Source of the DNA: Anisodus tanguticus
Lineage: Eukaryota; Streptophyta; Magnoliopsida; Solanales; Solanaceae
NCBI GenBank assembly: GCA_034509755.1
Contig: CM067550.1
Coordinates: 18,655,001 to 18,719,000, forward strand
Direction: 5' to 3'
DNA: 64,000 nucleotides
Shown here: positions 57,545-64,000 of the stretch, piece after piece
How positions within the stretch are numbered: the stretch's first letter is position 1
Layout: every line of letters begins with the position of its first letter
Translations under genes and position numbers: made by a program
Notes under the pieces: model-generated
Databases searched by the model: none
What the model saw: only the letters and a program-made list of their open reading frames with translations
What the model was told of the DNA's origin: nothing

Positions 57545-57660
57545 AGACGCATTATCACCAAAAGGTTGATCACAAGGCATTAATTATCATCCTTAATCAG
57601 AGGTGTTAGGTTCGAGCTTTAAAATGGAATCATCTTTTGTATATATAGGCAGAGCAAAGG
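57545..57660 (+). mobile_element. SINE fragment (tRNA-headed)
   Basis: AATCAGAGGTGTTAGGTTCGAGCTTT resembles the head of the SINE at 45915-46083 (AATCAGAGGTATAGAGTTCGAGC), with a B-box-like GGTTCGAGC (motifs quoted in part). The 3' part cannot be followed and ends are approximate. Confidence 0.5.
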
Positions 57661-58660
57661 GAATGAAAATCTAGATTTATCAAGTCTCAAAATAATTATC
57701 TTATATCGATGGAGAAACGACAAAAAAGAAAAAAGAAAGAGACGCATTAGAGCGTTTCTCCAAATGATGAATTTGGCCTTTGGTCTAAGGTTCGAATTGA
57801 ATTCTTAAACCTCATATCTCAACTTAGAAAAAGAACATTGACTCTTAAATAATGTAAATTTGGATGGAATTGATACCTTAGTGATAATATATTGGACCAT
57901 TGGTATAAGTACTCATATCTTATATCTATCAGGTAGCTAGGGCATTTAATTACTAGAAAGTATATATTGGTATGAATGAGCGAGAAAATTAAGTATTCAC
58001 ACTCGATATTTATATATATTGATGAACACATCAGTTTTCATATAAATTTTATCGTATTTATCATTAACTAATAAATTATCGCCTCAATTTATCACTAAAC
58101 TATGATAAACTTGTGTAATATATTGTAAACATCCGACATAAATAAGTTATTTTCCATGTTTTACTATAGTACCTGCAAAGTGAGCCACTTTGCCTTCCGT
58201 TAGCAATTTGGTCTAATCTTATAAGTTGGTAATCCTCACCGTTAAAAAAATATTTCATTTTTCTCTTTGACCCTTAACGGAGTTTCAATCTGGTGGTAAT
58301 GTTAAATCATAATCAAGAATTAAGGGATAAATTTGATCCATCTATTCTAATTCGAAATTCTAATAACGATAAAGACACACAAAACAATACCTAATGACAA
58401 GAATATGAATAATATAACGAAAGAGAAAATTGAATAATTTCAAATATATAATAAAAGACACCTTTCCAGTTTCCCCCTTACTTTTTTTAGCATATAAAAA
58501 AAATTGTGTTTATATTGTCTAAATAAGAAAAAGAAAAAAGGATCTTTGGATCCCTCTAAGTTTAGCTATGTAAACTGCACGCGCGCAATATCGCGCTTGA
58601 ACATTTATCAATTTTTCAATAATTTAAATTTCATTTTTTAAATCACTAAAATAAATATTT
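57661..58660. other. AT-rich intergenic spacer
   Basis: 1 kb with no supported gene or complete element. Confidence 0.55.
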
Positions 58661-58770
58661 TTCCGTCACAATTTTTTATTTGACTTGACATAAAATTTAA
58701 AAAAATAAAAAAACACTTTTAAAATGTGCATTTCAAAAAGTAATACAATATTTTTGAGACGGACGGAGTA
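58661..58770. mobile_element. Stowaway-like MITE, degenerate
   Basis: The right end GAGACGGACGGAGTA and the left end TTCCGTCACA resemble the paired ends of plant Stowaway MITEs (CTCCCTCCGTCCC type with TA target). Inner sequence (ATTTGACTTGACA ... TTTCAAAAAGTAATACAAT) is partly complementary. About 280-390 bp upstream of the CTL start codon. Confidence 0.45.
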
Positions 58771-58833
58771 ATATTTGTTTTTAAAGAAAAAGCATATCCA
58801 ACTAAAAAACGTTGGCATTTGGGAATCAAATCA

Positions 58834-59052
58834 TATATAAAGTGGTAAACAGTAGTATGAAAAGAGGAAACAATTTGTTATATTATTAGTCAATTTCAAA
58901 ATGCGTAATTAAACTTCCATTGACTCTTCTTCTTATCCTCTTCATATCAAATTGATTTATTAATTTAATTATAAACGAGATTTCTCATTTCTGTATGAAT
59001 TTATATCACCAATGTTACTTCTTCTCATTGTTATTATAGCCGCCAGATTATC
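58834..59052 (+). promoter_or_regulatory. Putative core promoter and 5' UTR of the CTL gene
   Basis: TATATAAA at 58834-58841 lies about 215 bases before the ATG. This would give a 5' UTR of about 185 nt. No other motif supports the assignment. Confidence 0.4.
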
Positions 59053-62000
59053 ATGAGTGATTCTCAGTTCTCTTCTCTTTCTTCCTCCTCCTACGACGGC
59101 TCCGGTTCCCCCGCCGACGCCGCTCCGCCGACGGTAAGCATTTCACTCTACTCGTTCTTTTTTTTTTTGAATTTTTTTGTTAACTAAAATGATCGCTTAT
59201 TAGTGTAATTTTACGCCTATTTGTGTGAATGTTGTGGTGTTGGTGGTTTCGTCAATTTTTGAATTTTTCGCTGTTGCTGTTGATTTTTTTCAAATTTTTA
59301 TTAACTATTGATCGTTTATTAGTGTAATTTTACGCCTATTTGTGTGAATGTTGTGGTGGTTGTTATTTAATTGATATTTTTACTAGTGTGCTTGTGATGT
59401 GATGTAAATTGTGCGAATTTGCAACTTTTTATAGTATGTTTCGTCAATTTCTTTTTTTGAATTTTTCGCTGTTGCTGTTGATTTTTTCATTTTTTTCTGA
59501 ACTACTGATAGCTTTTTAGTGTAATTTTATGCCTATTTGTGTGAATGTTGTGGTTGTTATAGCTAGTGTGTTTGTGATGTAAATAGTGTGAATTTGCAAC
59601 TTTTTGTAGTATGTTTAGTCAATTTTTTATTTTATTTTTTGAATTGCTTTCATTTGTGGAATATTTAGTTAATTTTTGCTGGAAAATTACACTGCCTGTA
59701 GATTCCGGTAATCATTTCACCACTCGCTCTTTTTTAAAAAAAAAATTAACTACTGATAGTTTATTAGTGTAATTTTACGCCTATTTGTGTGAATGTTGTG
59801 GTGGTTGTTGTTGTTGTTGTTTAATCCATATTTTTTACTAGTGTGCTTGGGATGTGTAAATTGTGTGACTTATGTGTTGAATTTATGACTTTTTATATTA
59901 TATTTTGGCAAAAAAATGATTTTTTTTGCTGTTGCAGTAGATTTTGAGTGTTGGTGGATAACTTTGAAGTTGACTGGCTTTCATTTGAGTTAATTTTTTT
60001 CTGGAAAATTACACTCTGTAGATTTTGAGTGTTGGATCACTGTGGAAGTAAATTGCTTTGATTTTGTGTCAAAATTCATTGTGATAAGTGAGTAGATGTA
60101 AGATGCAGTGTAAGAATTTGTATGCTGAATGCTGAATTTGATACTCATTTTTTCTATTATCATGGATATGACGGTGTTGGTTTAAGATGTTAATTTGACA
60201 TAGTACTTTATTACTGGTAATGGAAGGAAATGTTAAACTGGTGCTTTGAAAAATTAGTTTATTAGATAAATAATCACATCAAAAGTTTAAATTTTGAATA
60301 GTTAAAAGTGAATTTAAGATCTTGAAAGTTGTGAAAGTTTTATTGGAAAAATGGAGTGGCATCAAAGGTTTTGGATATTTCGAAAAGGAAGAGTATGTAT
60401 AATTGGGAAGGAGGGAGTATAGGATTAGGTTGTATGTCAGTACTTGAGCTTTCACTATTGATATATTCAAATTATGCTTTCTCTGAATGTTATGTTGTTT
60501 GTCAATCAAAATTCATTGATGTGCTTGTGATGTCTGGTGTAAATTTTTGTGACTTATGTGATGAACTTGCAACTATGTTTGTAGTATGTTACGGTAGTTT
60601 TTTGGACTTTTATGATGTGGCTGTAAATATTAAACTTTGATGTAACTTTTTCTTGCGATAAAGCAAAATCAATAATTCTGTGGCGTTTTACATTAAACCT
60701 TCCAAAATCTAACCAACTATTGATACAAGTAGGTATTCACTATTATCCAAACATATAAAAATAAGGAAAGGGAACTTCTGGCTCTTGACTAAAACACGCT
60801 TCAGTTTGATGTTATGTGTCTCTATCTAACTCATGTTTCAATCATACTTAAATATTTTCTTCTACTAGCACTAATATACTACAAAAATGAATTTAGCATC
60901 TTAAACCCCATAAAAACCACCATGTAAAATGGAATCAGGGAGTACCAACTGAGTCCTACTTGTGCTATGCAGAAGTAGAGAAGTTTCAGATTTGATTATT
61001 TTTATTTATCTATTTGGCTGCAGAATATGGTGGGGAATGGTGCGAGTGGAGATGGTATTAGATCTCGGCAACTCACTTCACAAGTTTCACGGCATTGGCG
61101 AGATGTGTTTTGGATGGGGGTATTCATGCTGCATCTAGTATTGGTAGGTGTGGCACTTGCAGTATTGGGGTTTAACAGGTTTAGGGAAAAGGATAGGCTC
61201 AAAATTGATAGGTTCACAAACATGTTCCTTGAGAATCAGCCTGGTTTGACTGAGGACTTTTGGCCTTTGTATGCCGTGGCTGGTGCAGTGGGGACAGTTC
61301 TGGCATGGGCTTGGTTGGTTTTACTTGGTTCAAGTGCTAATAACATGATGAAGTTCTCAGTTCACGCCTTGACAACATATCTTGCTGTGATCAGTGTGTT
61401 GTGTTTCTGGCAGAAGCAGTTTTTCTGGGGTGTTGCATTTGCTGTTGGTGCAGCATTGCAGTTTTTGTATGTAATATCAGTCATAGACAGGTATAGCTGA
61501 AAAGAATCATGATTTTCTTAAACAAAAAAAGCAAACAGAAAAAGAATCTTGCTTTATGTTTTTATTGGTTTCTATCAGTTCAATTATCTTTGACAAATTA
61601 TTTAATCTTTGTCCCTGTGTTGACCTAGTATAGTGTTTTTTCCTTTTTAGAGAATGTAGTGAATATGCAAGCCGTTACCCATACTTTCTTTCTAAAAAGC
61701 CAGCTTGGAGAAAATTGTGTTGTTGTGAGATTGTATAACCATGACCTCCTTTTAGTTCTTTTTAAATTGTGCGGACCTCCCTTAAGGTAATTTGCATTAA
61801 ATGGTAGTACAAAATATGGATGTATTTCCTGAACTTACTTGTCAGCGAAGAAATTAAAAAGTCTGAAGGAGACCTAGAAGAAAAAGAATGATATCATTTG
61901 ATTCCTACCATATTCCATTCTAGTAACTTCTAGGATTGTTTAGATTGGCATTAAAAAAAGTACGGGTTTGAACCCTGAGGAAAACAAAATCCTAGCATTA

Positions 62001-63029
62001 AGTGGAAGGGGCAAGGGGCAGGCCATTTATCCTCCCAAGTTTCTAACCGTGCACCACTGGGCTCATAAGCTTTAATAAAACAAAGCTATGAAGACGTTTG
62101 TGTAAATTTTCCTAAACTCAGGAAGTATAGTGTATAAAGAGGAGGTTAAATCTAAGAAAGCATATAAATTAAGGTCAAGATAAGTTTTACCAAATAAGGA
62201 ACTGTTGAATAAGTTTCAGTTTTGTGATAATATTACTTTCCCCCAATTCTGCAGACTTCCATTTACCATGTTGGTTTTACAAAGAAGTGTGAAGATGGTG
62301 TGCAGCCTTCCCGAAGTTATGGGAGTCTCATGTGCATTCATGCTGGTCATGCTTTCATGGCTAGTACTTTGGTCTTTTGGAGTAGCTGGTGTTGTAGCAC
62401 TTAGTATCGGTGATGGTGGTCGCTGGTGGCTTCTTGTGGTGAGCTGGCAAGTTTTTGCTCTTCATTTGATCTGGTTTTAGGGTTTAATCACTATTAAATT
62501 TATACTGGTCCTGTTGCCAAGCACATGAGGCTGTTGATTGCTTGTGTTCTGTACAGGTATTCTGTGTGAGTCTGTTTTGGACTGGTGCAGTTCTGTGTAA
62601 CATTATTCATGTAATAGTGTCGGGCATGGTGTTTCTCGTTCTCATTCATGGTGGTCGGCAATCAAACTCAATGCCTCCCAAACCATTGAAGAGATCCTTA
62701 CGCTATGCTGTTACAACCTCATTTGGCAGCATCTGCTATGGCTCACTTTTTACAGCTGCGGTCCGGACATTACGGTGGAAGGTTGGTCAATCTGTTCTTG
62801 TCTATTTGTATATTATATTAACTTCTCACATGAAGAGTAAGATTTTGCCTTACATATTGTTTATCTGCACGTATGAACAGTTATGATTGATTAGTGTTTT
62901 CGTGCAATGCAGATTAGAGGAGTCAGATCAAAGATTGGCAAGAATGAGTGTTTGCTTTGCTGCGTCGATTTCCTCTTTCATTTGGTTGAGACCTTAGTCC
63001 GTTTCTTCAATAAATATGCTTATGTCCAG
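59053..63029 (+). CDS. Choline-transporter-like (CTL/PNS1 family) membrane protein, exons 1-5, 3' part outside window
   Basis: Five exons joined by GT-AG introns in consistent phase: 59053..59133, 61024..61490, 62255..62438, 62557..62781 and 62913..63029, giving 358 codons. Exon 1 encodes a Ser/Pro-rich cytosolic N-terminus (27 residues). Exon 2 encodes RHWRDVFWMGVF and four membrane segments; exon 3 adds one (VMGVSCAFMLVMLSWLVLW); exon 4 one or two (VSLFWTGAVLCNIIHVIVSG) plus RSLRYAVTTSFGSICYGS, a conserved block of the CTL family; exon 5 ends ETLVRFFNKYAYVQ, a highly conserved family position. The family (Choline_transpo) consists of multi-pass plasma membrane or endomembrane proteins; the substrate of the plant PNS1-type branch is uncertain. 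The conserved C-terminal part after YAYVQ is not found in 63030-64000. Confidence 0.88.
59134..61023 (+). other. Intron 1 of the CTL gene, with internal duplications
   Basis: 1.89-kb intron. A block TTAGTGTAATTTTACGCCTA then TTTGTGTGAATGTTGTGG recurs near 59199, 59318, 59516 and 59763; GAATTTGCAACTTTTT and GGAAAATTACACT...GTAGATT blocks also recur. This looks like local duplication of intron sequence. No gene is seen on either strand. Confidence 0.75.
61950..62070 (+). mobile_element. SINE fragment in intron 2 of the CTL gene
   Basis: GGGTTTGAACCCTGAGG (B-box-like), AAAATCCTAGCATTAAGTGG, GGCAAGGGGCAGGCC and TTATCCTCCCAAGTTTCTAACC resemble a Solanaceae SINE body as I recall it. The head is missing or diverged, and no TSD was found. 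Intron 2 spans 61491-62254 and holds nothing else I recognise. Confidence 0.55.
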
Positions 63030-63460
63030 GTAGTTTGTTAATATTTTTAGTGCCATATCTTTGTCCATTCTTGAAGTCATGGTTGATTTTTCAATATCTT
63101 TGTTGTGTCTCTACAAATGGACACTTTTATGAAGGTGTTACTTCACCTTCCAACTGCTGATCACCTTTCAGGGATATCTCTTGTCCAGACAACTGAACTC
63201 CAGAGATCCACAACTCCCACTTCCTTTTCCTCCTTGATTGCCCATCCACGCCCTCAGCTTTGTACCCTCGTAAGTCTTGCACGGGCACTGCTTACTAAAA
63301 CAAGTAGCAGTTCCTTATGAAAAACTACACAAGTAGCAGTTCAACACCTTGGCACCTCCCAGAAAGCAGCTCTCTGTAATTCATGATAACATATAAAAAA
63401 AAGAAGGTAACAACAACTAGTTAACAGTATACTTCAAGAGACTTAATTCACTTATTTCTG
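63030..63460. other. Presumed intron 5 of the CTL gene, no exon found
   Basis: After the splice donor at 63030 no conserved CTL exon is visible. An open frame at 63105-63320 (71 codons, Ser/Thr/Leu-rich) is not recognised and lacks CTL motifs. Confidence 0.5.
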
Positions 63461-63635
63461 GTGGCGGAGCCAGGATTTTCAAGTTGATTCAAGATATAAA
63501 GAAGTAAACACACGAAGAAGCCAAGGAATTCAATATCTACTATGTATACATAGAAAATAATTTTTACCATGTATATATAGTATAATTTTCCAGCAAAGGG
63601 GATTCAGATGAACCCCCTTAGCTCCGACCCTGCTC
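63461..63635 (+). mobile_element. Small inverted-repeat element (MITE-like)
   Basis: Starts GGTGGCGGAGCCAGGATTTTC and ends CCCCCTTAGCTCCGACCCTG (first 20 bases of each quoted). The ends are imperfect inverted repeats (GGxGGCGGAGC). The inside is AT-rich, with ATGTATACATAG. The same family occurs as a fragment at 35893-36010. No TSD established. Confidence 0.55.
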
Positions 63636-63817
63636 ACTTCTCCTTTGGACCTTACCTAGTGATACTTTCCTTTTACTCATATTGAAAGGGGCTGAGTGGA
63701 AATCCTCTCTTAATCACAGAGATCAATAGTATGATAGGGTAGAGAGTAGCTGCTGCTTTGATATTGATGTCTCCAGTGAGCTTGGTTTTGGTTTTTTCCG
63801 TAGTATTCCTTGTAACA

Positions 63818-63973
63818 TCATTCATTTGAGTTATCTCCAAGGGGATAACTGAGTGGTCGAGGCATAGGAGTAATGAACCCGCTGATCCCACCTTCACATC
63901 CTACAACAGTCATCATGAGCCCATCTGCTCTATTCTTGAGGAGCGGGACCAAGACCTGTACCTGTGGATTATC
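63818..63973 (-). CDS. Possible terminal exon of an unidentified minus-strand gene
   Basis: On the minus strand a frame of about 51 codons runs from an acceptor-like CAGCCTGAG (near 63973) to TGA at 63818-63820. Readable parts are VLVPLLKNRADGLMMTVVG and ITPMPRPLSYPLGDNSNE. It has no start codon, so it would be a 3' exon of a gene lying beyond the window. A second frame on the same strand (63673-63897, 75 codons) overlaps it, and only one can be real. I do not recognise either protein. Confidence 0.3.
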   Translation of the reverse strand, partial: DNPQVQVLVPLLKNRADGLMMTVVGCEGGISGFITPMPRPLSYPLGDNSNE

Positions 63974-64000
63974 TCAGGCTGCCCCGTATTAGTTGAGATG

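Noticed and set aside
63105..63320. 71-codon frame after CTL exon 5
   Set aside because: No CTL motifs, no recognisable domain, lies in a presumed intron.

Overview
The window is plant nuclear DNA, almost certainly from a member of the Solanaceae. It is AT-rich and intron-bearing, about three quarters of it is transposable element, and it carries short interspersed elements of Solanaceae type: a TS-like SINE ending in TTG repeats and other tRNA-headed SINEs. Species cannot be decided from the sequence. No rRNA, tRNA, CRISPR or bacterial-type operon was seen.

Two host genes lie at the edges. At the left (340-2199, + strand) is an intact two-exon aspartic protease of the ASPG1/nucellin-like A1 family, 475 codons, with both catalytic Asp motifs. 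At the right (from 59053, + strand) are the first five exons (358 codons) of a choline-transporter-like (CTL/PNS1-type) multi-pass membrane protein; the 3' half is not in the window. A possible minus-strand terminal exon sits at the extreme right edge.

Between them is a stack of mobile elements whose boundaries can be set by target-site duplications (TSDs). (1) 2913-27373: a very large Ty3/gypsy element of the Tat lineage, Ogre-like (about 3.7 kb LTR, tRNA-Arg-type primer site, gag-protease-RT-RNaseH-second RNaseH-integrase, 3' tandem repeats), TSD AATCT. Its 3' LTR is split by (2) a Ty1/copia element, 15695-24672, TSD TAAAA, whose pol gene is split by (3) an hAT DNA transposon, 19256-22996, TSD GTGGTGAG. 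This is a three-level nest. (4) 28805-35101: a minus-strand Ty1/copia element of a different family, TSD GATTA. (5) 36807-45326: a second, smaller Tat-type gypsy element with an antisense reading frame downstream of integrase. (6) 48599-53600: a second copy of the same copia superfamily branch as (2), TSD ATTTT. (7) 53816-57399: an older, decayed hAT element, TSD CTGTCATC.

The remaining intergenic DNA holds SINEs (one with an 18-bp TSD), a Stowaway-like MITE, two members of a small inverted-repeat family and diverged AT-rich palindromic repeats. All elements carry stop codons, frameshifts or catalytic substitutions, so none looks autonomous. The most notable items are the exact three-tier nest, a 27/29-bp alternating tandem array rich in TGACGTCA-type palindromes inside the Ogre-like element, the promoter-removing deletion in its 5' LTR, the antisense gene of element 5 with its own TATA box, a nonsense codon shared by two copia copies, and GC-rich subterminal motif arrays in both hAT elements. 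No completely new kind of system could be demonstrated.
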